Shown here in pieces: positions 1 through 8,243 of a stretch of 64,000 bases of DNA. The stretch comes from Oceanococcus atlanticus (lineage in GTDB: Bacteria; Pseudomonadota; Gammaproteobacteria; Nevskiales; Oceanococcaceae). Within the stretch, counting starts at the first letter, position 1; every line of letters begins with the position of its first letter. The DNA is taken from the NCBI RefSeq assembly GCF_002088235.1, contig NZ_AQQV01000002.1, positions 682,001 through 746,000 on the forward strand, in the 5' to 3' direction. Position numbers and translations under genes: made by a program. The notes under the pieces were generated by a model. It had not been told where the DNA came from. It made no database searches and was given only the letters and a program-made list of their open reading frames with translations.

Positions 1-1
1 G

Positions 2-385
2 GACGTCGGAGACTGGTGGCCGGCCGACCACAGCTGGTTCGGGGCCTCGGAAAATTTCTCCATCCAGGCCCGGCCGGGCGGCTGCTTGTGCGAGATCGCC
101 GGCGCAGATCAGGTGGAGCACATGCGCGTGGTTGTCGCGCGCCCTGGCCATCTGCTGCGCATGGTCGGCGGTCTCGGCCCGCTGCAAAGCATGGGTCTGA
201 GCGGCCCGCTGGACTGGATCTTCGAGCCGCTCGACCAGAACAAACCCGAGGCCGGCACCCGCATCCGCCTGCGTTACACCGTCAGCGGCTTCGTACCCAA
301 GCCGCTGGGGGACTTCGTCAACATCGTCGACCAGGTCCAGGCGCAACAGCTTGGCGCACTGGCCGGCTTCATCAACAACAACTGA
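2..385 (+). CDS. SRPBCC-family protein, 5' end outside the window
   Basis: Only the C-terminal 127 residues are present, read in frame from base 2, with a TGA stop at 383-385. The visible part begins near a WWPADHSW motif, followed by a Gly-rich GGCLCE turn and VEHMRVV. This pattern is typical of SRPBCC (START-like, AHSA1/polyketide-cyclase) proteins, which bind a hydrophobic ligand in a helix-grip cavity. The C-terminal amphipathic helix is at the end of the protein. The DUF456 gene starts 4 bases downstream, so the two are probably co-transcribed. The ligand cannot be told from sequence. The family assignment is good; the true start is not in the window. Confidence 0.8.
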   Translation, partial: DVGDWWPADHSWFGASENFSIQARPGGCLCEIAGADQVEHMRVVVARPGHLLRMVGGLGPLQSMGLSGPLDWIFEPLDQNKPEAGTRIRLRYTVSGFVPKPLGDFVNIVDQVQAQQLGALAGFINNN

Positions 386-389
386 ATCT

Positions 390-896
390 GTGGACATATT
401 CAACGCTGAATTGCTCAGCGCGATCCTGCTGTGGGCAGGCGCTGCAACGCTGATCACGCTGGGCCTGATTGGCCTGGTGTTCCCGGCGATTCCAGGCCCG
501 CCGCTGCTGTTCGGCGGCTTATGGATGGCTGCGTGGATGGAAGACTACGTGCATGTCGGACTGTGGACGCTGGTCATACTGGGTCTATTGACCCTGCTCG
601 GCGTGCTCGCTGATTTTGTTGCCGGGGCGCTCGGCGCCAAACGCTTCGGCGCCTCCGGCTTGTCGGTGCTGGGCGCCACGCTGGGCGCCATTGTTGGCAT
701 CTTCTTCGGACTCATTGGGCTGCTGATCGGCCCCTTCGCCGGTGCAGTGATAGGTGAGCTGATGTCCGGCCGCACGCTGGATGCCGCTGGCCGCGCCGGT
801 GTGGGCGCCACCATCGGGCTGCTCATCGGCACGGCGGCCAAGCTGGCCACCGGCATCATGATGGTCGGCATTTTCCTGTTCATGCGACTGACCTGA
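390..896 (+). CDS. DUF456 family small integral membrane protein
   Basis: A 168-residue, very hydrophobic protein with about five predicted membrane segments rich in Gly and Ala. It carries the GLVFPAIPGPPLL motif near the N terminus that is typical of DUF456 proteins. I chose the GTG at 390, just after the stop of the SRPBCC gene, because the in-frame ATG at 351 lies inside the upstream coding sequence and adds non-hydrophobic residues. Gly-zipper-like stretches (GASGLSVLGATLGAIVG) dominate the second half. The biochemical function of DUF456 is unknown. The tight spacing suggests an operon with the SRPBCC gene. Confidence 0.8.
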   Translation: MDIFNAELLSAILLWAGAATLITLGLIGLVFPAIPGPPLLFGGLWMAAWMEDYVHVGLWTLVILGLLTLLGVLADFVAGALGAKRFGASGLSVLGATLGAIVGIFFGLIGLLIGPFAGAVIGELMSGRTLDAAGRAGVGATIGLLIGTAAKLATGIMMVGIFLFMRLT

Positions 897-986
897 AGCA
901 CGGCCCGGGCAGACCACGATGCTATTATCGGCGGTGGTTTGGCCAGCCCGCTGGCCCTTGAAAAACGATCAACCTGGGAGACCCGC

Positions 987-2801
987 ATGAGCAGCGCCAA
1001 CACGCTCGAATTTCGCGATCTGGCACGCAGCGCCCTGAAACTCACTCCGGACCTGCCACGTGCGGCCACCGCCATGGCCCGGACCCTGCTGCTCAAGAAA
1101 GACAAGGCGCAATCGATCGGCTCCTTGATCGAAAAGCAGGCCCAGCAGCGGCCCAATCAGCTCGCTATACGCTATCAGGACAGCCGCTACACCTACGCCG
1201 AATTCAATCAGGCGGCCAACCGTGTGGCGCATTATCTCGAAGGCCAGGGTGTCAGCGGCGGCGACGTGGTCGCGGTGATGATGGAAAACCGCCCGGAAGT
1301 GCTGATTGCGGTGGCCGGCATCGTCAAGCTGGGTGCCATCGCCAGCATGATCAACACCTCGCAACGCGATCACGTGTTGATCCACAGCCTGACCCTGGTC
1401 AAGCCCCGCTTCACCATCGTCGGCAGCGAGCTGCGCAGCGCGATTGACGACATCAGCGATGAGCTGGGCGAGGGGTTCCGCGACAGCCGCCTGTTCCAGC
1501 GTGACGGCACCAATGAACCCTGCCCCGAAGGTTATGTCGACCTGGACGCCGAGCTTGGCGCCCAACCGGATACCAACCCTTCGAGCACCGACGATGTGCT
1601 GCTGGGCCAGCCGGCCTATTACATCTTTACCTCAGGCACGACCGGTCTGCCCAAAGCTTCGGTGATGAGCCATCTGCGCTGGACCCGGGCCTGTTATTCC
1701 ATGGGCCAGGCCGCCATGGGCACCCGCGACAGCGACGTGTTCTATTGCGCCTTGCCGCTCTATCACAACAACGCCCTGACCCTGGCCTGGTCCGCCGCGC
1801 TGGGTGGCGGCGCAACCATGGCCCTGGCGCGCAAATTCTCGGCCAGCCGTTTCTGGGACGATATCCGCCGCTTCGACGCCACCATGTTCTGCTACATCGG
1901 CGAACTGTGCCGTTACCTGCTGGCCCAGCCCGCGCGCGACAATGACCGTCAGCACAAGGTCCGTCTGTGCGTGGGCAACGGTCTGCGGCCGGAAATCTGG
2001 GACGAATTCAAAAACCGCTTCGGCATCGAACGCATCAATGAATTCTACGGTGCCTCCGAAGGCAACCTGATCTTCACCAATGCCTTCAACATGGACCGAA
2101 CCGCCGGTTTCTGCCCGATGTCGTTCGCGGTGGTCAAATACGATATCGACGCCGATGAGCCGGTGCGTGATGCCAGCGGTCACATGGTACGGGTCGACAA
2201 GGGCGAATCCGGCCTGCTGCTGACCGAAGTCACCGAACGCTTCGGCTTCGAGGGCTACACCGACCCCACGGCCAGCGAGAAAAAGCTCTACCGTGATGTA
2301 TTCACAAGCGGGGACTGTTGGTTCAACACCGGCGACCTGGTGCGCGACCAAGGCTTCAAGCACATCCAGTTTGTCGACCGTCTGGGCGACACCTTCCGCT
2401 GGAAGGGCGAAAACGTCGCCACCACCGAGGTGGAAGCTGCGGTCAACCGCTGGCCGCAGGTCGAACAGTCGGTGGTCTACGGAGTCGAAGTACCCAACAC
2501 CGACGGACGTGCCGGCATGGCTGCGATCACCCCCAGCTGCGCTGTTGATGCCTTCGACTTCGCCGGCTTCGCCGCGCACATGGCCAGCGCCTTGCCAGCC
2601 TATGCACGACCGCTGTTCCTGCGTCTGCGCGAGGCCCAGGAAATGACCGGCACGTTCAAATACCGCAAGGTCGAACTGAAACAGGAAGGCTTCGAGCCAG
2701 CCGCCTGCGGCGAACCGCTGTATCTGCTTCAGGGCAATGACTACGTAGCCCTGGGCGAGCAGAAATTCACCGCCATCCAGGCCGGTGAACTGCGCTTGTA
2801 A
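987..2801 (+). CDS. Long-chain acyl-CoA synthetase, FATP/ACSVL type
   Basis: A 604-residue AMP-forming ligase that would activate long- or very-long-chain fatty acids to acyl-CoA through an acyl-adenylate. The AMP-binding signature YIFTSGTTGLPKAS is present, followed by NEFYGASEG and the WFNTGDLV and RLGDTFRWKGENV motifs that join the large and small domains. Overall similarity is to the fatty-acid-transport-protein group rather than classical FadD. The ATG at 987 is preferred because GGGAG lies 6 bases upstream; an in-frame start at 939 has no such site. It fits with the thiolase (20557) and IcmF (8244) as lipid metabolism, though they are not linked in one operon. Confidence 0.9.
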   Translation: MSSANTLEFRDLARSALKLTPDLPRAATAMARTLLLKKDKAQSIGSLIEKQAQQRPNQLAIRYQDSRYTYAEFNQAANRVAHYLEGQGVSGGDVVAVMMENRPEVLIAVAGIVKLGAIASMINTSQRDHVLIHSLTLVKPRFTIVGSELRSAIDDISDELGEGFRDSRLFQRDGTNEPCPEGYVDLDAELGAQPDTNPSSTDDVLLGQPAYYIFTSGTTGLPKASVMSHLRWTRACYSMGQAAMGTRDSDVFYCALPLYHNNALTLAWSAALGGGATMALARKFSASRFWDDIRRFDATMFCYIGELCRYLLAQPARDNDRQHKVRLCVGNGLRPEIWDEFKNRFGIERINEFYGASEGNLIFTNAFNMDRTAGFCPMSFAVVKYDIDADEPVRDASGHMVRVDKGESGLLLTEVTERFGFEGYTDPTASEKKLYRDVFTSGDCWFNTGDLVRDQGFKHIQFVDRLGDTFRWKGENVATTEVEAAVNRWPQVEQSVVYGVEVPNTDGRAGMAAITPSCAVDAFDFAGFAAHMASALPAYARPLFLRLREAQEMTGTFKYRKVELKQEGFEPAACGEPLYLLQGNDYVALGEQKFTAIQAGELRL

Positions 2802-2849
2802 GCGCTCGGCGTGCTTACCCGCGCCACCCCATAAAAAAGAACGAATGCA

Positions 2850-2886
2850 AGGCCAGTCCCGCTGGCCTGTGTTACGTCATACACAG
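2850..2886 (+). promoter_or_regulatory. Two overlapping hairpins in the metY leader
   Basis: AGGCCAG (2850-2856) pairs with CTGGCCT (2862-2868). CTGTGT (2867-2872) pairs with ACACAG (2881-2886). The two stems share bases 2867-2868, so they compete. The ribosome binding site AGGAAA (2890-2895) lies just downstream. The first stem could also end the upstream transcript, but no T-run follows. It does not match any SAM or SAH riboswitch class that I recognise. Confidence 0.35.
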
Positions 2887-2905
2887 CACAGGAAACCCCA
2901 CAATC

Positions 2906-4180
2906 ATGAGCATGCACCCCGATACCATCGCCCTGCATCACGCCTACGACCCGGACAACCAGAACGCGGTTGCGGTGCCGATCCATCAGACCACCTCATA
3001 CGCCTTTGACAGCGCCCAGCATGCGGCGGATCTGTTCGACCTCAAGGTTGCAGGCAACATTTACAGCCGCATCATGAACCCAACCTGCAGCGTGCTCGAG
3101 CAGCGCATGGCTGCACTTGAGGGCGGCGTTGGGGCGCTGGCCATGGCCTCCGGCATGGCCGCTATCACGGCCGCCATCCAGACCATTGCGCAAGCCGGCG
3201 ACAACATCATTTCGGTCAGCGAACTGTACGGCGGCACCTTTAACCTGTTCGCCCACACCCTGCCACGCCAGGGCATCGAAGTGCGTTTTGCCGACAAGGA
3301 CGACTTCGCCGGCATGGCCACCAAAATCGATGCCCACACACGTGCCATCTACTGCGAGTCGATCGGCAACCCGTCAGGTAATGTGGCCGACATCGAAAAT
3401 CTCGCCAAACTGGCACACGACCACGGCATTCCGCTGATTGTCGACAGCACGGTCTCAACCCCGTTCCTGGAAAAACCGATCGACTTTGGCGCCGACATCG
3501 TTGTACACGCCGCCACCAAGTACATCGGTGGGCACGGCACCAGCATCGGCGGCGTGATCGTCGACAGTGGCAAGTTCGACTGGCTGGCCAATGCCGAGCG
3601 CTTCCCGCTGCTGACCCAGCCGGATGTGTCCTATCACGGGGTCAACTACGCACAGGATGTGGGCGAAGCCGCCTTTATCACGCGCGCCCGGGTGGTGCCG
3701 CTGCGCAACATGGGCGCGGCCATGAGCCCGTTCAACGCCTTCCTCTTCCTGCAGGGCCTGGAAACGCTGTCGCTGCGTATGGAGCGGGTCAACAGCAACA
3801 CCCTGGCGGTGGCTGAGCACTTGCGCCAGCACAGCAAGGTCAACTGGGTCAGCTATGCCGGTCTTAGCGACCATCGCGATCACGCGCTGGCGCAGAAATA
3901 TCTCAACGGACACGGCTCGGGCATCCTCAGCTTCGGCATCGAAGGCGGACGCGAGGCCGGTGTGCGCTTCTACGACGCGCTGCAGCTGATCCTGCGTCTG
4001 GTCAATATCGGCGATGCTAAGAGCTGCGCTGCGATTCCGGCCTCAACCACGCACCGCCAGCTGAATGACGAGGAATTGCGCCAGGCCGGTGTCACGCCGG
4101 ACATGGTGCGCCTGTCGATCGGTATCGAACACATTGGCGATCTGATCGCAGACCTGGATCAGGCCCTCAACGCAGTCTGA
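2906..4180 (+). CDS. metY: O-acetyl/O-succinylhomoserine sulfhydrylase (MetY type)
   Basis: A 424-residue PLP enzyme of the Cys/Met metabolism family, which would make homocysteine from an O-acylhomoserine and sulfide. The N-terminal VPIHQTTSYAF, the YSRIMNPT substrate loop, the ASGMAAI phosphate-binding segment and the PLP-lysine region HAATKYIGGHG are all present. The length is that of the O-acetylhomoserine (MetY) branch rather than the shorter MetZ/MetB group. AGGAAA lies 10 bases before the ATG. A metX-metW pair at 44632-46385 would supply the acylated homoserine. Whether the acyl group is acetyl or succinyl is open. Confidence 0.9.
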   Translation: MSMHPDTIALHHAYDPDNQNAVAVPIHQTTSYAFDSAQHAADLFDLKVAGNIYSRIMNPTCSVLEQRMAALEGGVGALAMASGMAAITAAIQTIAQAGDNIISVSELYGGTFNLFAHTLPRQGIEVRFADKDDFAGMATKIDAHTRAIYCESIGNPSGNVADIENLAKLAHDHGIPLIVDSTVSTPFLEKPIDFGADIVVHAATKYIGGHGTSIGGVIVDSGKFDWLANAERFPLLTQPDVSYHGVNYAQDVGEAAFITRARVVPLRNMGAAMSPFNAFLFLQGLETLSLRMERVNSNTLAVAEHLRQHSKVNWVSYAGLSDHRDHALAQKYLNGHGSGILSFGIEGGREAGVRFYDALQLILRLVNIGDAKSCAAIPASTTHRQLNDEELRQAGVTPDMVRLSIGIEHIGDLIADLDQALNAV

Positions 4181-4225
4181 TTCGGCGTGTGCGTCCCCGG
4201 CTGCCAAACCGGGGGCGCAGCCCGC

Positions 4226-4579
4226 TCATTCGCGCCCGAAAAAGGCGGGATATTTGCGGATCAAACGGCGCTGCTCGCTGACCATCAAGGCCAGGGGGAT
4301 GCCTTCCGACAGCACCAGGACCACTTCATCGCTCTGCTTGCGCAACACCCGCCCTTCAACCGCGACGCTGTCGCCAGGCAGCTGCAATATGCCCACGATC
4401 TGGCGTTGCTGAGTCAGATCGTCGCCCTGATCCAGGGCAACCAGGCGCATGCCGCCCTCGGAAATCTCACTGACCGGATAGCTGGCTCCGTCGGTCAGCA
4501 AGCACGGCCGCTCCACTTGCGGGTAAAGCAAGCGAAAGTACGCGCGCCGTTGCGCCTCATTGTCATCCGATTTGGCCAT
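4226..4579 (-). CDS. PilZ domain protein
   Basis: A 117-residue single-domain protein. It has the two PilZ c-di-GMP-binding elements: an Arg-rich RRAYFRL near residue 11, and SEISEGGMRL (D/N-x-S-x-x-G type) about 30 residues later, followed by beta strands. RRAY-x-R in place of RxxxR is a small deviation but keeps the basic residues. PilZ proteins act as cytoplasmic c-di-GMP receptors. The window also encodes a GGDEF/EAL enzyme at 37801, which is not linked. The gene sits tail-to-tail with metY, 45 bases away, and upstream of gshA on the opposite side. Confidence 0.8.
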   Translation of the reverse strand: MAKSDDNEAQRRAYFRLLYPQVERPCLLTDGASYPVSEISEGGMRLVALDQGDDLTQQRQIVGILQLPGDSVAVEGRVLRKQSDEVVLVLSEGIPLALMVSEQRRLIRKYPAFFGRE

Positions 4580-4635
4580 GCACAGAACGAACTCAAACCC
4601 GCAGCATCACTAGCCTACACTGCCTGATCGCCGGC

Positions 4636-6219
4636 TCAGAGCAGACTGGCCAACATGTCATCACAAACCGAGGCGAAATAGTCCTGCACATAGGCCTCGA
4701 CCTGACTGGCGCTTGCCGCCGGCAAAGCCGCCGCCTGCTCGAAGGAATCACGGGTCAATTGCGTCAATTCCGCCGCCACCGCCGTATCCATGGCCTGCTC
4801 GGCAAACCCTCGGGTATGGCGCTCGGCCAGACCCAGCGCCCAATCGTGGTAACCGCCGTCGGCACCGGCATCCAGCACACGCTGGGACGGCAAGGTCTCG
4901 GGCGCCTGCCATTTGTCACGCTGAATCTGCACGGCCTGAGCGTAACGCTGCCCTCCGTGAGCGCGGTCCAGTTGAACCGCGATCAGCGCGCAATCATCCA
5001 GACATTCGTCCAGCCAGTGGCGCAGTGACAAGCTGGAGGAGCCGCGCATCAACTTGACCCCGGGCTGGCGCCCGTAGCGGATGGCCACAGTACGGTTGTG
5101 CTTGTCGATTTTCTCGCGCCCGGGATTGTCTTCCCCCCAGGCCAGACAGGCCAGCAGAAAGACTTCCAGGAAACGCGCGCTGTCGGCGCTCAAACCAAGC
5201 GGCGCAAACGGATCCACATCGAGCATGCGCACTTCGATATAACTGACCCCACGGTTGAACAGGGCGCATGCCGGCCGCTCGCCGCGCTCGACGATCTGCT
5301 TGGGACGAATCGCGCTGTAGTACTCGTTCTCAATCTGCAGGATATTGCCGTTGAGCTGCACCCAATCACCATTGGCCTGCGCGCCCAGGGCTTCATAGGC
5401 GGGCCATGGCGTGCGCGTGGCCAGCACCAGTTCACGCACGTAGTCGGTGAGATCGCGGTGCGAGATGTTGAGATCCGACTGCGCCGGACTCTGATAACCG
5501 ATGTCGCTCATACGCAGACTGGTGGCAAATTCACCATAGACATGCTGATCGTCCAGCGTTCTCAGCCAACTGGTCGGCTGAGCCATGGAACTGCGTGCCG
5601 CGATTGGCGAAGCGCCAAACAGGTAGGGCAAGACCCAGGCGTGCTGATCAAAGCCGCGTATCAAGCGGAAGTAGAGCTGATTGCGGCACGCCTGCTCATC
5701 CAAGCCCTGCCCCAGGCGGTTGTGCATGTGAGCCAGAAAACGCGGGTCGAAAGAAAAATTGAAATGCACCCCGGCGATCACCTGCATGATCTTGCCGTAG
5801 CGCGAGGCCAGCCCCTGGCGGTAGATCTGCTTCATACGACCGCTGGCGCTGGGGCCAAAATCTGCGATGCGGATCTGCTCGTTGAGCGCCGACGGGGGCA
5901 TGCTCATCGCCCAGAGACGCTCGCCGGCCGGCAAATGGCGCGCGACCCACGCATGCAGTTGGCCCAATTCATCGAGCATGGGCTCGCCACCACGGTGCGG
6001 TGCGGTGACCAGTTCGAGCAAACCTTCTGAAAAATCGACCGTTATTGAGGGGTGCGTAAGTTTGTGCCCGACCCCCTGCGGATGATCGCTCTCGGACACT
6101 TGCCCGTGTGCATCAACACGCAGAGTTTCACGCTCCAGGCCCATCTGATTTTGCGTCAACGTCGCGAAATCCAGTTGCTCAAGGCAAGTCCGCTTCAACA
6201 CGGACGGGCGATTCGACAT
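4636..6219 (-). CDS. gshA: Glutamate-cysteine ligase (GshA type 1)
   Basis: A 527-residue enzyme of the proteobacterial GshA family, joining L-glutamate and L-cysteine in the first step of glutathione synthesis. Family features include GLERETLR near the N terminus, HPSITVDFSEGLLELVT, and the IRPKQI and RGVSYIEVRMLDVDPFAP segments that form the ATP-grasp-like active site. The length matches the E. coli enzyme (about 518). I chose the ATG at 6219 (MSNRPSV). An in-frame ATG at 6264 would overlap the divergent gene and adds 15 atypical residues. No strong ribosome binding site is visible for either. Confidence 0.92.
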   Translation of the reverse strand: MSNRPSVLKRTCLEQLDFATLTQNQMGLERETLRVDAHGQVSESDHPQGVGHKLTHPSITVDFSEGLLELVTAPHRGGEPMLDELGQLHAWVARHLPAGERLWAMSMPPSALNEQIRIADFGPSASGRMKQIYRQGLASRYGKIMQVIAGVHFNFSFDPRFLAHMHNRLGQGLDEQACRNQLYFRLIRGFDQHAWVLPYLFGASPIAARSSMAQPTSWLRTLDDQHVYGEFATSLRMSDIGYQSPAQSDLNISHRDLTDYVRELVLATRTPWPAYEALGAQANGDWVQLNGNILQIENEYYSAIRPKQIVERGERPACALFNRGVSYIEVRMLDVDPFAPLGLSADSARFLEVFLLACLAWGEDNPGREKIDKHNRTVAIRYGRQPGVKLMRGSSSLSLRHWLDECLDDCALIAVQLDRAHGGQRYAQAVQIQRDKWQAPETLPSQRVLDAGADGGYHDWALGLAERHTRGFAEQAMDTAVAAELTQLTRDSFEQAAALPAASASQVEAYVQDYFASVCDDMLASLL

Positions 6220-6256
6220 TGGCGCTAACCCACTGACTGGAAAGTGGCGTACTGTA

Positions 6257-7366
6257 ATGCACATGGCGCGGGCCGTGAATCATTCCCTTCCGCGACGCTG
6301 CGCGCGGCTCTTGGTCGGCACCGGCCTGGTACTGACGGCCAACTGTGCCCTGCCGGCAGGCCCCGAAGTGCTTGAGCCGGCCGCTGAGCGTGTTCCACTG
6401 GAAACCCACGGCAACCATCCCGTACCGCGTGTGTACCCGCGCGAGAAACCGCGCCCGTGCGATCAGGTTTATGTCCCGAACCACGATGACATGCTTGATC
6501 TGACCCGCGACCAGATCGAGGAGATCATCTGTCGCGCGGCCTTGTGGCTGGATGGTTTCGGCGGCGAAGCTAACGTGCTGGCGGCACGACGCTCTCACGG
6601 GCGCCTGGAGACCTCCTACTACTGGTCTGAATTCACCGGTTCGGAGACCCGAGTGCGCTTCAAGGTCCGGGTTGAACTGCCCGCCCTGAAAGAGCGCCTG
6701 TCGGCCTTTGTGGGTTTGGACAACGACGATGATTTCGTACGCGGCCGCAGCGAGGGCTTTGCCCTGCGCAGCGAATTCCCCACCCTGGATGATGACGACG
6801 ACTGGCTGGCCGGCCTGGGCTATGGCTTCCCAAGCTCCAGCCGGGTATTCAAATCGGACCTGCGGGTGGGCGCAAAACGACTCACCGACACCGAAGTGTT
6901 TGTGCAGAACCGCTTCCGCTATCTGGCCTACAGCGATGATGTCAATGTCGTCAGCCTGCGCGAAGTTTTGTTCTGGACCAACAAGGACGGGTTCGGCTCG
7001 ACCAGTGGCCTGGATTGGATGCATGTGATCACACCTCAGCTACTGGCACGCTGGGACACCGTAGGCACAGTGACCCAGGAAAGTGAAGGGCTGGACTGGC
7101 GCAGCGCCGCCTGGCTGTATTACAGCCTGGGGGGTGAGAAGGGGCTGGCCCTGGAGGTTTTCAGCCGCGGCGAGACCCGCCATCCGGTGCCGGTTCGGGA
7201 ATACGGCTTACGCATGCTTTACCGCCACCCCCTGTTCAAGCGGCGCCTGTATCTGGAATTCATCACCGGCTATACCTGGCCGCGCATCGACCCGCTGGTC
7301 GAACGTGACGGCAGTTACGGCGTCGGCGTCGGACTGCAACTGCCCTTCGGGCCGAAAGATGCCTGA
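6257..7366 (+). CDS. Predicted outer-membrane beta-barrel protein, unknown function
   Basis: A 369-residue exported protein. The N terminus (MARAVNHSLPRRCARLL, then a hydrophobic stretch ending near NCALPAG) looks like a Sec signal peptide. The rest has alternating polar/aromatic strands such as TSYYWSEFTGSE, VFVQNRFRYLAYSD and SAAWLYYSL. It ends with a strand GVGVGLQLPFGP, consistent with a barrel closing near the C terminus, though the last residues (KDA) are not the usual aromatic. An Asp-rich patch (DDDDDW) lies near residue 178. Start codons at 6257 and 6263 are both possible. It is divergent from gshA with no room for a long promoter. Confidence 0.75.
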   Translation: MHMARAVNHSLPRRCARLLVGTGLVLTANCALPAGPEVLEPAAERVPLETHGNHPVPRVYPREKPRPCDQVYVPNHDDMLDLTRDQIEEIICRAALWLDGFGGEANVLAARRSHGRLETSYYWSEFTGSETRVRFKVRVELPALKERLSAFVGLDNDDDFVRGRSEGFALRSEFPTLDDDDDWLAGLGYGFPSSSRVFKSDLRVGAKRLTDTEVFVQNRFRYLAYSDDVNVVSLREVLFWTNKDGFGSTSGLDWMHVITPQLLARWDTVGTVTQESEGLDWRSAAWLYYSLGGEKGLALEVFSRGETRHPVPVREYGLRMLYRHPLFKRRLYLEFITGYTWPRIDPLVERDGSYGVGVGLQLPFGPKDA

Positions 7367-7450
7367 CGGCGCCGTCAAAGCCACGCCTTCACTTTTTCAC
7401 TGCGGCATCAGTCTTAGGCTGCATCCCATCTCACCATGTGATGCAAAGCG

Positions 7451-8131
7451 ATGTTCAAAATTGTTCTGGGCTGCAGCCATGAGCGTGATCCGGCACAAGC
7501 GGTCGGCACGGTAATCGCTCACGCGATGTCGGGTTTGGCCGACGCGCGCGCACAGGCAGGCATACTGCTCAACAGCGGGCACAAAAGCGACTCCACCCTG
7601 CTTCGAGCCATTCATGAAACCTGGCCTTCGATCAACTTGATCGGCTGCGCCGGCCCCGGTCATAACGACCAACCCAGCCTGAGTCTGCTGCTGCTCAACA
7701 GTCCTGATCTGGTGTTTCATGTAACCAGCGGTGCTTTGAACCAGACGCCGCAGGCTGCTGCTGAACACGCGCTGTCCACATTCATGGACCAAGCCCATAA
7801 CCTCGCCCTGTACTTAAGCTTGCACGATCAGTCTCAACCCTGGCCCGAAGACTTTGTCCACGCCGCCACGCGCCTGCTGCCAGAACAATGCGCCTGTCTT
7901 GAGCCACTGCTTCCGCCGGTCGAAAAGCCCTGGCAAATGGACCGCTATTACCAGGGCCGTGAAGTCACCAACGAACGCCTGCCCTTGTTGCTGGCCAGCA
8001 ATCGAGTCAACGATGCCAGCGGCTGGCGCTTCACCCGTCAACCGGGCATTGTGCGCAAACAACATGGCGAGGCCGTGTACGAATATGACCGCCTGATCGG
8101 CGATCGCCGCCGCCGCCAACCCGCCGCCTGA
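7451..8131 (+). CDS. FIST N-domain-like protein lacking the C domain
   Basis: A 226-residue protein. The alternation of AGILLNSG, a helix, NLIGCAGPG and a following strand is like the FIST N domain, a small-molecule sensory domain. The end (QPGIVRKQHGEAVYEYDRLIGD) resembles the junction strand just before the FIST C domain. It then stops after a basic RRRRQPAA tail, so the usual second half of about 150 residues is absent. The sequence downstream is an intergenic promoter region, not a decayed FIST C. The role is unknown. The family call rests on pattern only. Confidence 0.55.
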   Translation: MFKIVLGCSHERDPAQAVGTVIAHAMSGLADARAQAGILLNSGHKSDSTLLRAIHETWPSINLIGCAGPGHNDQPSLSLLLLNSPDLVFHVTSGALNQTPQAAAEHALSTFMDQAHNLALYLSLHDQSQPWPEDFVHAATRLLPEQCACLEPLLPPVEKPWQMDRYYQGREVTNERLPLLLASNRVNDASGWRFTRQPGIVRKQHGEAVYEYDRLIGDRRRRQPAA

Positions 8132-8243
8132 GGCGCAAGCACCGCTCCTCGTCCAATCCGGCGATTTTCCCCGCCGCACAGCACAGTAGACTGGCTTCAT
8201 TTCGCTATACTGCGATTAATTAACCGATCGTTCAGGAGCCGAC

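Noticed and set aside
1632-2579. 315-residue minus-strand frame inside the acyl-CoA synthetase
   Set aside because: Antisense shadow without motifs or a ribosome binding site.
5098-6030. 310-residue plus-strand frame inside gshA
   Set aside because: Antisense shadow of a conserved gene.
8222-8233. ACCGATCGTTC as a TetR-type operator before icmF
   Set aside because: Beyond the six-base core CGATCG the arms do not pair well, and it lies against the ribosome binding site.
8132-8243. Cobalamin riboswitch upstream of icmF
   Set aside because: The gap is only 112 bases and has no B12-box or matching stems.
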